Both the position numbers and the translations under genes were made by a program. The notes under the pieces are model-generated. The model ran no database searches. It saw only the letters and a program-made list of their open reading frames with translations, and had not been told where the DNA came from. 17,577 nt of DNA, taken from Methylobacter sp. (lineage in GTDB: Bacteria > Pseudomonadota > Gammaproteobacteria > Methylococcales > Methylomonadaceae). This document shows positions 8,385 through 15,327 of this stretch, in pieces (within the stretch, counting starts at the first letter, position 1; each line of letters begins with the position of its first letter). Where the stretch lies: NCBI RefSeq assembly GCF_023227905.1, contig NZ_JALOCF010000073.1, forward strand, positions 1 through 17,577. The letters are read 5' to 3'.

Positions 8385-8416
8385 TGGACTAATGTCTGGC
8401 AACCCGCATTAGTCCA
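8385..8416 (+). promoter_or_regulatory. Perfect hairpin abutting the sensor-kinase start codon
   Basis: TGGACTAATG (8385-8394) is the exact complement of CATTAGTCCA (8407-8416), a 10-bp stem around a 12-base loop. The last pair uses the A of the kinase ATG. No Shine-Dalgarno sequence precedes that ATG, so in RNA the start would sit at the base of the stem. Alternatively the dyad is a DNA operator. Confidence 0.55.
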
Positions 8417-11079
8417 TGGAAAGAGCTAAATTAGAGGTTCACATTAAACATTTTTTCAGCAATGCCTATATAGCCTCAATGTTGGGGATTGCGGCTATCT
8501 TGTTTCTTCTTAAATATCTCCAATTTATTTTCGTGAGCTCGTCACCGCTATTGCTGTTTTTAGTCGTGATTGCTTTTGCTTCCTGGTGCGGGGGATACAA
8601 AGCCGGGCTTTTCGCTACAGTGTTAAGCACAGCGGCAAGCGATTATTTTTTAGTCGAGCCTTACGGCTCGCTTTACATTGCCCATACCGCGGAAATGCTA
8701 CGCCTCGTGTTTTTGACCGGCATAGGCGCCATATTTAGCTTGTTCATTGCACGCTTACACGATCAGGAAAAACGGGCCTTAAATACGGCCTTGGAACGGG
8801 AGAATCAGCTTAAGCAGGAGATCGCCGAGCGCAATCGGACGCAAGCGGAGCGGGATTTATATATCCTGCTCGCCAAAAGCAGCACCGAGTTCATCGGCAT
8901 GTGCGATACGGAAGGCATGCCCTTTTTCATCAACGATGCCGGACTGCGCCTGGTAGGCATTGATAGTTTCGAACAGGCCCTTAAAACTCCCGTCAAGGAA
9001 TTCTTTTTCCCCGAAGATCAAGGATTCATCATGAACGAGCTTTTTCCTGCGGCGTTACAAAACGGCCGTGGCGAGATCGAAATCCGCTTCCGCCATTTTA
9101 AAACCGGGGAAGCGATTTGGATGATCTATAACGTGTTCACGTTGAAGAACGCAAACGGCAAAATCAGCGGCTTGGGCACAGTGAGTGTCAACATCACCGA
9201 ACGCAAACGGGCCGAGAAGGCTTTGCGAGAAAGCCAGCGGGACCTGAACCGCGCCCAGGAAGTCGCCCATATCGGCAGTTGGCGCCTGGACGTCCACAAT
9301 AATCTCTTGAAATGGTCTGATGAAAAATTTCGAATTTTTGGCCTACCTAAAGGCGCCCCGATAACGTATCAGTCCTTTCTTGAACTTGTCCACCCTGCCG
9401 ACCGGGAGTTGGTCAAAACTACGTGGAAAGACGCCCTGACCGGCAAGCCCTACAATATCGAACACCGGATTATCGTAGACCGGAAGGTCAAATGGGTGCG
9501 CGAGTTGGCTGAGCTGGAATTTGACGAGCAGGGAATACTGCTCGACGCTTTCGGAACCACTGACGACATTACCGACATCAAAAGCAGCCAGGAGGCATTG
9601 CAACATGAACGGGCCTTCCTCAGGCAAGTCATCGATGCGGTGCCCAGCGTGATTTTTGTCAGAGACCGGGAGGGGCGATTTCTTTTAGGGAATGAGGCTT
9701 TGGCCCAATCCTACGGCACTAGCACTGAAAGTTTGGTCGGTCTGACAGAGAAGAACTTCAATCCCAACACCGATGAAGTGGCTTACTTCTATCGAAATGA
9801 CCTCGATGTGATAAACACCGGCAACTCCAAAGTTATCCCGGAAGTCAAAGTCACCCATGCCGATGGCTCTGTACATTGGTATAACACAGTCAAGATTCCG
9901 CTGATCGATGACGATAAGTGCGACAAAGTGCTCGTTGTCGCGACCGACATTACCGATCGCAAGCGCGCCGCAGAAGCACTGCGCTTGGCGGATCGCCGTA
10001 AAGATGAATTTCTGGCGATGCTGGCCCACGAACTGCGCAATCCGCTGGCCCCCATTCGTAATGCCGTGCAACTGCTGAAAATACAGGAGGTGATTGATCC
10101 TAAGCTGGCATGGAGTTATCAGGTCATTGACCGGCAAGTGACGCATATGGTGCATCTGCTTGACGACTTGCTGGATGTCGCCCGCATCATGCAAGGCAAA
10201 ATCAGGCTGGAGGTCGAGCGTTTCGAGCTTAACGACATTATCAATAATGCGCTAGAAACCAGCCGTCCGCTGATTGAGTCGCGTAGGCAGGAGCTGATTA
10301 TTTCCCAATCTGCTCCGCCGCAGTGGCTGCTAGGCGATCGCGTCAGGCTGGCGCAAGTGCTGTCTAATTTACTCAACAACGCCGCCAAGTACACCCATGA
10401 AGGAGGTAAAATCATGCTAAATATAATGCAAGAAGATTCCGATGCCGTCATCGAGGTCAAGGACACCGGTATCGGCATCGCCCCTGACATTCTGCCTCAT
10501 GTATTCGATCTCTTCTCTCAGGCTGACCATACTTTGGCTCATTCTCAGGGTGGACTGGGGATTGGCTTGACGCTGGTGCATCAACTGGTAGAAGCCCACG
10601 GCGGCAAGGTCACCGCAACGAGCGGAGGCATTGGCCAAGGCAGTACATTTACGGTACGACTGCCCATATCGCCGGGAGAATCGCCTACCGCCAAATCCGC
10701 GCTAAAAAAATGTGAATCACCGACGCCTAAATTTCGCATTCTGATTGTGGATGACTATGCCGATGCGGCCGAAAGCCTGATGATGCTGTTGCAGGCAAAA
10801 GGGCATGAAGTCGAAACAGCCGATTGCGGCATGAAAGCCATAGAGAAGGCCCAGGTTTTCCGTCCGCAAGTTGTGCTTCTTGATATCGGTCTTCCCGATA
10901 TAGATGGTTATGAGACCGCCAAGCAACTGCGCGCATTGCCGGAAACCAAGGATGCGACCTTGATCGCCTTAACCGGCTACGCGCAGTCTGAAAACCAGGG
11001 ACATTCGGCAGGATTTAATCATCACTTGCTCAAGCCGTTGAATTTTGATGAGTTATCATCCTTACTAGCAGAGTTATAA
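8416..11079 (+). CDS. Membrane-bound hybrid sensor histidine kinase (DUF4118-like, three PAS, HisKA, HATPase, REC)
   Basis: This is an 887-residue sensor. About four membrane helices (roughly 20-112, DUF4118/KdpD-like) lead to a coiled linker, then three PAS domains near 145-262, 275-388 and 398-515, two of them ending in the usual D/NIT-D/ER-K linker. The HisKA domain has the phospho-acceptor His538 in LAHELRNPLAPI. The ATPase domain has its N box at 651-660 (NLLNNAAKYT), DTGIGI at 683-688 and GGLGIGLTL at 712-720. A C-terminal receiver domain starts near 774 with acidic pair Asp779/Asp780, phospho-acceptor Asp823, Thr853 and Lys873. All catalytic motifs are intact. There is no output domain, so a separate phosphotransfer protein or regulator outside the window is needed. 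The signal is unknown. The ATG lacks a Shine-Dalgarno and touches a hairpin; Met22 is an alternative start but would cut into the first helix. Confidence 0.9.
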   Translation: MERAKLEVHIKHFFSNAYIASMLGIAAILFLLKYLQFIFVSSSPLLLFLVVIAFASWCGGYKAGLFATVLSTAASDYFLVEPYGSLYIAHTAEMLRLVFLTGIGAIFSLFIARLHDQEKRALNTALERENQLKQEIAERNRTQAERDLYILLAKSSTEFIGMCDTEGMPFFINDAGLRLVGIDSFEQALKTPVKEFFFPEDQGFIMNELFPAALQNGRGEIEIRFRHFKTGEAIWMIYNVFTLKNANGKISGLGTVSVNITERKRAEKALRESQRDLNRAQEVAHIGSWRLDVHNNLLKWSDEKFRIFGLPKGAPITYQSFLELVHPADRELVKTTWKDALTGKPYNIEHRIIVDRKVKWVRELAELEFDEQGILLDAFGTTDDITDIKSSQEALQHERAFLRQVIDAVPSVIFVRDREGRFLLGNEALAQSYGTSTESLVGLTEKNFNPNTDEVAYFYRNDLDVINTGNSKVIPEVKVTHADGSVHWYNTVKIPLIDDDKCDKVLVVATDITDRKRAAEALRLADRRKDEFLAMLAHELRNPLAPIRNAVQLLKIQEVIDPKLAWSYQVIDRQVTHMVHLLDDLLDVARIMQGKIRLEVERFELNDIINNALETSRPLIESRRQELIISQSAPPQWLLGDRVRLAQVLSNLLNNAAKYTHEGGKIMLNIMQEDSDAVIEVKDTGIGIAPDILPHVFDLFSQADHTLAHSQGGLGIGLTLVHQLVEAHGGKVTATSGGIGQGSTFTVRLPISPGESPTAKSALKKCESPTPKFRILIVDDYADAAESLMMLLQAKGHEVETADCGMKAIEKAQVFRPQVVLLDIGLPDIDGYETAKQLRALPETKDATLIALTGYAQSENQGHSAGFNHHLLKPLNFDELSSLLAEL

Positions 11080-11403
11080 AGCCATTATCGATCAATTGCT
11101 GTTATTAGCTGATAAGGCTCCTGCCCAATAGTTATTCACAAAACCTGTGGATAACTCTGTGGATTGATTGTTCTATTCATCTCTTAGCTGCGGTTTTTAT
11201 TGGTGTTTTGTTAAATTGTACAAAAACACAACAAAACAATTACTTTACATTATCAACAACTTACAGTTACCTACCCTGTCTTTTACGGTTCATTCAAAAG
11301 CAACGCTAAGTGACTGATTGTTGTTGTGTGTAAATACTATTGAATCAATACTATTCCAATGAACTGCCGGCACACCTTGAATGCGACTTCAGGCTTATCC
11401 CGT
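11080..11403. other. Gene-free gap between convergent kinase and Crp-family genes
   Basis: No coding region is seen. Both flanking genes end here, so no promoter is required. The stretch holds a cluster of DnaA-box-like sites (11132-11166), an AT-rich tract, and the inverted repeat TGTTTTGTT (11204-11212) with AACAAAACA (11230-11238), which encloses the palindrome TTGTACAA (11216-11223). Confidence 0.7.
11132..11166. promoter_or_regulatory. Cluster of DnaA-box-like sites
   Basis: TTATTCACA (11132-11140) matches the consensus TTATNCACA on the plus strand. TGTGGATAA (11146-11154) is a perfect TTATCCACA on the minus strand. TGTGGATTG (11158-11166) matches 7 of 9 on the minus strand. A further TTATCAACA (8 of 9) lies at 11250-11258. 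Two exact boxes 5 bases apart are unlikely by chance. They could titrate or bind DnaA; no dnaA, dnaN, rpmH or parAB lies nearby to support a replication origin. Confidence 0.5.
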
Positions 11404-12210
11404 CTATTCACGAAAGCTGTTTGATGAATGGCTTTTAACAAGTTCGCATTTTTGTACGGGAAAATGTGTTGCCGATGAAATAGGTTGGGTAGAAGGAAGT
11501 AGGCGATCGGCTTCCGCTTTAATCACTTGATAGCACTCGCAGGCCCGCTCCTCCAGTCCCTTTCGATCAAGGACAGTGATGCGGCCACGGCGGCAATTAA
11601 TCAAATGCGCTTGCTGCAATTTTCCGGCGGCCTCTGTGATACCCTCACGGCGCACGCCGAGCATATTAGCAATCAATTCCTGGGTCGTGATCAACTCGTT
11701 CGAATGGAGCCGGTCGAGGCTTAGCAACAGCCAGCGGCAGAGTTGCTGGTCCACGAAGTGATGCCTGTTACAGGCCGCCGTCTGCGCTATTTGAGTGAGC
11801 AGCGTCTGAGTATATCGCAGCAACAAATCATGCAGTGCTCCATTACGATAGCCCCCAAAGCGGTTGAACTCCTGCATAAGCAGAGCCGCGCGTAGACGAT
11901 AGGCCTGGCCCGCGCTACGCACGACGGCCCGGTTAGGCATGGTGCCTCCGCCCATGAACAGGGAAACGCCAATCATCCCGTCATCGCCGACTACGGCAAT
12001 TTCGGCCGGCGCGCCGCTCTCCATCACGTAAACCAGTGAAACAATGCAAGTGGTTGGAAAATAAGCATACCGTACCTCGTCCCCTGACTCGTAAAGAACA
12101 TCGCCCAGCGGCATTTCAATCAGTTCTAAATGGGGGAAAAAGTGTTCATATTTCGATACAGCCAGAGAGTTGAGAAGGTGGTTTTGCCAAGGGCTATTCG
12201 GATCAGTCAT
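11404..12210 (-). CDS. Crp/Fnr-family transcriptional regulator
   Basis: This is a 268-residue regulator with an N-terminal cyclic-nucleotide-binding-like beta-barrel (about residues 25-135, including VLYESGDEVRYAYFP and EIAVVGDDGMIGVSLFMGGG) and a C-terminal winged helix-turn-helix containing TTQELIANMLGVRREGITEA. The signature CNRHHFVDQQLCRWLLLSLDRL is typical of a Crp subgroup common in rhizobia and methanotrophs whose ligand is not known. No Fnr-type N-terminal cysteine cluster is seen, so an iron-sulfur oxygen sensor is unlikely. The start MTDPNSPWQ (12210) resembles relatives; an in-frame ATG at 12222 would add four residues, and neither has a clear ribosome-binding site. A 9-bp inverted repeat lies about 70-100 bases upstream and could be its operator. 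It converges with the sensor kinase; targets are unknown. Confidence 0.9.
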   Translation of the reverse strand: MTDPNSPWQNHLLNSLAVSKYEHFFPHLELIEMPLGDVLYESGDEVRYAYFPTTCIVSLVYVMESGAPAEIAVVGDDGMIGVSLFMGGGTMPNRAVVRSAGQAYRLRAALLMQEFNRFGGYRNGALHDLLLRYTQTLLTQIAQTAACNRHHFVDQQLCRWLLLSLDRLHSNELITTQELIANMLGVRREGITEAAGKLQQAHLINCRRGRITVLDRKGLEERACECYQVIKAEADRLLPSTQPISSATHFPVQKCELVKSHSSNSFRE

Positions 12211-12925
12211 AAGCAACACCATATTTGCGAGTTAAAATCGGTCATCTCTATTAACCTAAATAATCGGTTGATTTTGTATGAGTAACCGTCAGGATAGATA
12301 GTTACTCATCTTCTATCAATAAGTGCCATTACCTAGCAACTGAAGCTACTATTGGGCGAAACACCGCTAAATTTTATTTAAATCTCGAATGATTTTTTGA
12401 TTGCCCAAGAACTCTGTCAGAAAGAAAAAATAGGCATTAAAAAACCCTGCAAGGCGCAGCATTGCTGAATGCGGATCATTTAAGCAATCGTCACGGCGTG
12501 CATTTTCATTCGCTGTTTCAAATCATCGGCAACGCTTTGTGTGGGCTACCGAACTGACAACACCCCCTATTTTAGTCAAGACCTTTTTCTGCATGAAATA
12601 ACAAAAAATGACTTCCGGTAAAACAGATCCTTACCCCGATAACGATGCTGCAACATCAATCTACGTAAACACGCTAATTAACAACCACAAAAAACACGGC
12701 TAATCTAAAGCCAAATATAGAGCACGGCTACCGCTAAAACGCATGAGCGGTGCACGTAACCTTTGAAGGGCGACGGTATCTGGAGGCATTTTTATCGTTG
12801 CTGTTTCCTGGAACCGGAACTTAATAACTTATCCCGATTTCGGCAAGAAAGTTGGAGATCGTTGCCGCCACAATAGCTATGTATTGCGATAGTTGCGCTC
12901 GACATTTAACTCAAAGGATAAAATC
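12211..12925. other. Gene-poor divergent spacer
   Basis: No convincing gene is seen in about 715 bases. It should hold the promoters of the Crp-family gene (minus) and the lipoprotein genes (plus), but no clear -35/-10 pair stood out for the latter. It contains an inverted repeat at 12278-12309 and a weaker ACCGCT/AGCGGT stem at 12730-12751. It may include decayed coding sequence that I cannot identify. Confidence 0.6.
12278..12309. promoter_or_regulatory. 9-bp inverted repeat, candidate operator
   Basis: ATGAGTAAC (12278-12286) is the exact complement of GTTACTCAT (12301-12309), with a 14-base spacer and 23 bases between centres, about two helical turns. It lies 68-99 bases upstream of the Crp-family start, a normal place for autoregulation. 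The half-sites do not match the classical Crp or Fnr consensus (TGTGA, TTGAT). Confidence 0.4.
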
Positions 12926-13312
12926 ATGAACAAACTTTGCCACCTCAGACGCTATCCAATGGTGCGCAGCCTTGGCGTAGCCGTTGCAATCATTCTAAGC
13001 GGTTGCGCAAATATTCCGGCGCCTACGGCACAGATGGCCGTTTCCAAGACAGCAGTTAGCGATGCCATCAATGCGGGAAGCAATGAATTTGCGCCGCAAC
13101 AGCTCCAGATTGCGATGGCGAAGATGAATGCCGCCGAACGGGCCATGACCGACGAAGATTATTTACTCGCCTGGCAATTGGCGGAACAAGCACAGGTCGA
13201 TGCGCAACTCGCCGCATTGTCGGCGCGTTCAGCCAGGGCGCAAAAGACCGCATACAAGTTGCAGGAAGATAACCGCGCACTGCAACAAGAAATCGAACGC
13301 AACGCCCAATAG
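12926..13312 (+). CDS. DUF4398-type lipoprotein
   Basis: This is a 128-residue protein starting MNKLCHLRRYPMVRS with a basic N-terminus, a short hydrophobic segment and lipobox LSGC (residues 24-27), so lipidation at Cys27 is expected. Ala at +2 suggests sorting to the outer membrane. The mature part is mostly helical with repeated Ala/Gln/Glu heptads (QLQIAMAKMNAAERAM, then AEQAQVDAQLAALSARSARA) and a coiled-coil end, as in DUF4398 proteins. These commonly precede an OmpA-like protein; here the next gene is a second DUF4398-like lipoprotein and no OmpA domain follows. AAAGGA before ATG 12926 supports this start over an upstream TTG at 12893. Function is unknown; a periplasmic structural or stress role is inferred from the family. 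Confidence 0.85.
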   Translation: MNKLCHLRRYPMVRSLGVAVAIILSGCANIPAPTAQMAVSKTAVSDAINAGSNEFAPQQLQIAMAKMNAAERAMTDEDYLLAWQLAEQAQVDAQLAALSARSARAQKTAYKLQEDNRALQQEIERNAQ

Positions 13313-13321
13313 GAATTGATC

Positions 13322-13771
13322 ATGCAAAATAATCTCTATTTTCCCATGGCCCTGCTCGCCGCCGTGATTGGTTCCGGTTGCGGTTCGATGCCGCAGAACT
13401 CACCTCTCGCAGAAGCACAAAACAGTTACGACAGTGCAAGAGCCAACCCCAAGGTTACCCGTCTGGCCGCGCTTGAATTGAAGATTGCCGGCGAATATCT
13501 GAACAAGGCGGATCACGCCTTCTGCGAACATGCCAGCGACGACTTCGTCGACCATCTGGCCTACCTGGCCAAACAGCAAGTAGCCATCGCAGAAGAAACC
13601 GCCGCCTGGAAAATGGCTGAAGTACTCGTCAAAACTGCGGCTCTTAAACGCAATCTGTCCCGCCGCTTGGCGAAAAAAGCGGCGGGCGCTGCTAAGCGGC
13701 GAATGCTGATTCGGCAGCAAACCGTTGAACGGCAGGCGACCAAATTAGCGGTTGCCGGCGTCACCCCATAG
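13322..13771 (+). CDS. Second DUF4398-type lipoprotein
   Basis: This 149-residue protein has a hydrophobic N-terminus ending IGSGC (Cys20). Gly at -3 makes the lipobox non-canonical, but lipidation is still likely. The segment SPLAEAQNSYDSARANPKV followed by AALELKIAGEYLNKADHAF is typical of DUF4398. The C-terminal half is unusually basic (RRLAKKAAGAAKRRMLIRQQ) and the protein stops where relatives often continue into an OmpA-like peptidoglycan-binding domain. It lies 9 bases after the first lipoprotein; its AGGA ribosome-binding site overlaps that gene's TAG, so the two form an operon. ATG 13322 is preferred over TTG 13316. The sequence just after the stop has no long frame that restores an OmpA domain, so whether it was truncated or is natively short is unresolved. 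Confidence 0.75.
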   Translation: MQNNLYFPMALLAAVIGSGCGSMPQNSPLAEAQNSYDSARANPKVTRLAALELKIAGEYLNKADHAFCEHASDDFVDHLAYLAKQQVAIAEETAAWKMAEVLVKTAALKRNLSRRLAKKAAGAAKRRMLIRQQTVERQATKLAVAGVTP

Positions 13772-14133
13772 CACGATCAAGCCCAAAGCGCCGCTTGAAC
13801 AAGGCGGTGCGCTCCGCTTGCAAAAGCCGACCGGTTTTCTCAATCGCTACCTCCGATACAAGTTGCCGTTTTAAGGCCGCACCGGCAACAACTGATACCC
13901 GATTCCCGGCTTCCGGAAAAAACTCCCCCGTATTTTGTTGCTAATTAAAATTGGGAATGCTTTGAGAATCAACCGAACATTTAGACTTAATCTGTATCTG
14001 TTTGTGCATATGTTTGTTACCGCACCGACCAAGCTCAGCTTTGCATATACCCTTTTAGTGGACGGTAAAGAATATTGTTTTACGCTTTGGTCATACCACC
14101 CAGTCACGCCTAATTAACCATAAGGAGACACTC
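13772..14133. other. Spacer before the CsbD-family gene
   Basis: No supported gene is seen. A weak promoter-like TTGAGA (13962-13967) with CTTAAT about 18 bases later could serve the downstream small gene. Just after the lipoprotein stop is a short Ala/Gln-rich frame (HDQAQSAA, then stop) that could be a worn remainder of a longer C-terminus. Nothing firmer was found. Confidence 0.5.
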
Positions 14134-14296
14134 ATGAACAAAGATCAAGTAAAAAATCGAGTCGAAGAAGCCAAAAATAAAGCCAAGGAAGCCACTGGGA
14201 TAATATTGGATCGCAAAGGGCACACCGATAGAAGAAAAAGCCCTAAAGAACGTAAACAAGACAGAAGGAGTTGGTGATTTAAGGAAAGCCCACTAA
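14134..14296 (+). pseudogene. CsbD-family stress protein gene with a frameshift
   Basis: A strong AAGGAG precedes ATG 14134. The first frame reads MNKDQVKNRVEEAKNKAKEA then TGIILDRKG, the N-terminal half of a CsbD/YjbJ-like general stress protein. After the A3G3 run at 14215-14220 this frame becomes HTDRRKSPKERK and ends at TGA 14275-14277 (47 codons). If one base of that run is skipped, the reading becomes GTPIEEKALKNVNKTEGVGD then LRKAH, ending at TAA 14294-14296. That restores the family's EEK...KN..K..G.GDL pattern and spacing. The gene is therefore a one-base frameshift of a CsbD gene of about 53 codons: a recent pseudogene, a sequencing error or, less likely, recoding. Confidence 0.75.
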
Positions 14297-14505
14297 ACGC
14301 GCACTGCTGAATTGTGCCGTTGCATCAAGGGTAGACCGACACTGCACGGCAGCAACAAAGCATCGTCAATTATTTTCTCGCGAGAGATGAACATCAAACT
14401 TGCCGACCTATGAACACGTACCGCGTTGTCCTTCGGCCGTTGCCTATGTTTGTCTTTAATTTTATCGCCGCTATTTAACGGCCTCTTTCTGATGGAGAAT
14501 TACTC

Positions 14506-14652
14506 ATGCTTGAAACCTTAGCGATCGTTTTAATTATTCTATGGATAATGGGCTTAGTGTCCTCGTACACCTTGGGCGGATTCATTCACGTTCTCCTGGT
14601 TATCGCAATCATTGTAATTTTGCTGCGAGTCATTCAAGGTAGAGGCGTTTAA
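14506..14652 (+). CDS. Lmo0937/DUF5670-type membrane miniprotein
   Basis: A 48-residue protein starts at ATG 14506 with GGAG about 8 bases upstream. It consists of two hydrophobic helices (about 3-19 and 26-41) around the conserved turn SSYTLGGFIH and ends in a basic tail RVIQGRGV. This matches the small Lmo0937-type (DUF5670) membrane family (pattern LGLVSGYTLGGFIHILLVIA...RLIQGR). Members often sit next to CsbD and other stress genes, as here; the molecular function is unknown. A 9-bp stem starts directly after the stop codon. Confidence 0.85.
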   Translation: MLETLAIVLIILWIMGLVSSYTLGGFIHVLLVIAIIVILLRVIQGRGV

Positions 14653-14695
14653 CGGCATCAGGGTATGCGTGTACGGCAAATACGGACTGATGCCG
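14653..14695 (+). terminator. Stem-loop directly after the DUF5670 gene
   Basis: CGGCATCAG (14653-14661) is the exact complement of CTGATGCCG (14687-14695) around a 25-base loop, beginning at the base after the stop codon. No T-tract follows at once, so this may be an mRNA-stabilising 3' stem or weak terminator rather than a classical one. Confidence 0.45.
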
Positions 14696-14771
14696 GAGCG
14701 ATAAGAACCGGCCGTTTGCTTTTAATTTTGGCGAACAGAAAGGGCTGGCGGCTGAATATCCCTTGGCTAGT

Positions 14772-14932
14772 CACTATTGCTTTGCAGGTCGGCAAGCCAA
14801 CATAGATTTCGCGGCGTTTGTGACGGCTCGCCAAAAAATGGCTTTGCGGCCGACTCCCGCACCGGCGCCGGTGAGGACGACTTTCCCTTTCCTGCCTGCG
14901 TTGCTGTTTCCTTTCAAGTTCCGGTTGTTCAT
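14772..14932 (-). pseudogene. Short-chain dehydrogenase (SDR) remnant A, internally deleted
   Basis: On the minus strand a good ribosome-binding site (GGGAG) precedes ATG 14932. The protein begins MNNRNLKGNSNAGRKGKVV then LTGAGAGVGRKA (to about 14846), with the TGxxxGxG-type nucleotide-binding motif of an SDR. The next fragment, in another frame (14828-14772), reads SRHKRREIYVGLPTCKAIV, which resembles the C-terminal part of SDRs with a (H)xRREIYVGLPTVKAI pattern. About 200 or more residues between them are missing, including the YxxxK active site. This is an SDR gene with a large internal deletion and is certainly non-functional. Confidence 0.7.
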
Positions 14933-15008
14933 GAAGAAATCTCCCAACTTGAATCTATTCTGACAGTCAGGTTTTTTGTTTTTGCAATACAACGTACGCA
15001 TCGCGCAC

Positions 15009-15154
15009 GAGGCTGTGAAAATATTCGTTTTAGAAAACATTAAAGAATTCACCACGAAGACACGAAGGACACGAAGAAATAAAACTTCGTGTCCTTCGTG
15101 TCTTCGTGGTGAAAAATGTTTTTAACCTAATTTGAATAATACTTTCACAGCCTC
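15009..15154. mobile_element. 146-bp MITE-like element with GAGGCTGTGAAA terminal inverted repeats
   Basis: The ends are GAGGCTGTGAAA (15009-15020) and TTTCACAGCCTC (15143-15154), exact complements. The flanks GCAC (15005-15008) and GTAC (15155-15158) look like a 4-base target duplication with one change. The other tandem unit has a single GTAC at this point, i.e. the empty site. The core is a perfect 29-bp inverted repeat (15048-15076 with 15085-15113) built from CACGAAG motifs around an 8-base A-rich loop. No open reading frame is present, so any movement needs a transposase encoded elsewhere. Confidence 0.75.
15048..15113. repeat. Perfect 29-bp inverted repeat of the CACGAAG type
   Basis: Arms 15048-15076 and 15085-15113 are perfect complements with loop AAATAAAA. 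The right arm with its loop edge, AAAACTTCGTG, also occurs in the rne-dnaE stem near 3992-4002, so the window holds two members of one palindrome family. Confidence 0.85.
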
Positions 15155-15225
15155 GTACCTTTATCGAGCGTAATAATTGGAAATGGTACGCGATGCGTAC
15201 CCTACGCTCATTGCCGCCTGTGCCG

Positions 15226-15327
15226 CTAGAATCGTTGCGCTGTTGCGCGGCCGACTCCCGCGCCGGTGATGACGACTTTCCCTTTCCTGCCTGCGTTGCT
15301 GTTTCCTTTCAAGTTCCGGTTGTTCAT
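15226..15327 (-). pseudogene. SDR remnant B, 5' fragment only
   Basis: The same leader and ribosome-binding site as remnant A precede ATG 15327. The frame reads MNNRNLKGNSNAGRKGKVV then ITGAGVGRATAQRF and stops at TAG 15226-15228, after 33 codons. Relative to A it lacks six bases (two residues) inside the glycine motif, but it keeps the more typical GVGRATAQRF end. It is cut off near the right arm of a palindromic repeat (15187-15209). It lies about 140 bases downstream of the TPP-enzyme stop on the same strand, so it may be the relic of the third gene of that operon. Confidence 0.7.

Larger units (their letters stand above)
14846..15209. repeat. Tandem unit 1: SDR 5' fragment plus palindromic repeat, interrupted by an insert
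   Basis: This aligns end to end with 15247-15459. It contains the SDR 5' fragment and its leader (14846-14977), a worn left arm of the GTAGGGTACGCATCGCGTACC-type palindrome (near 14991-15008), a 146-bp insert (15009-15154), then the palindrome loop and intact right arm (15155-15209). Subtracting the insert and a 4-base duplication, and allowing 6-base and 5-base indels, gives 213 bases, exactly the length of unit 2. Confidence 0.8.

Noticed and set aside
9685..10194. 169-codon minus-strand frame inside the kinase gene
   Set aside because: Shadow of conserved PAS and HisKA coding sequence; no independent start signal.
11080..11403. Chromosomal replication origin (oriC)
   Set aside because: Only two exact DnaA boxes and no dnaA, dnaN, rpmH, mnmG or parAB nearby. 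Reported as a DnaA-box cluster only.
12426..12470. Minus-strand terminator (CTGC/GCAG stem followed by TTTTTT)
   Set aside because: The stem is only 4 bp and there is no minus-strand gene upstream for it to end.
13935..14117. 60-codon plus-strand frame before the CsbD gene
   Set aside because: No ribosome-binding site or recognisable family; probably chance.
15048..15113. CRISPR-like array from the repeated CACGAAG motifs
   Set aside because: The repeats form one perfect palindrome with a short loop; there are no spacers, regular units or cas genes.
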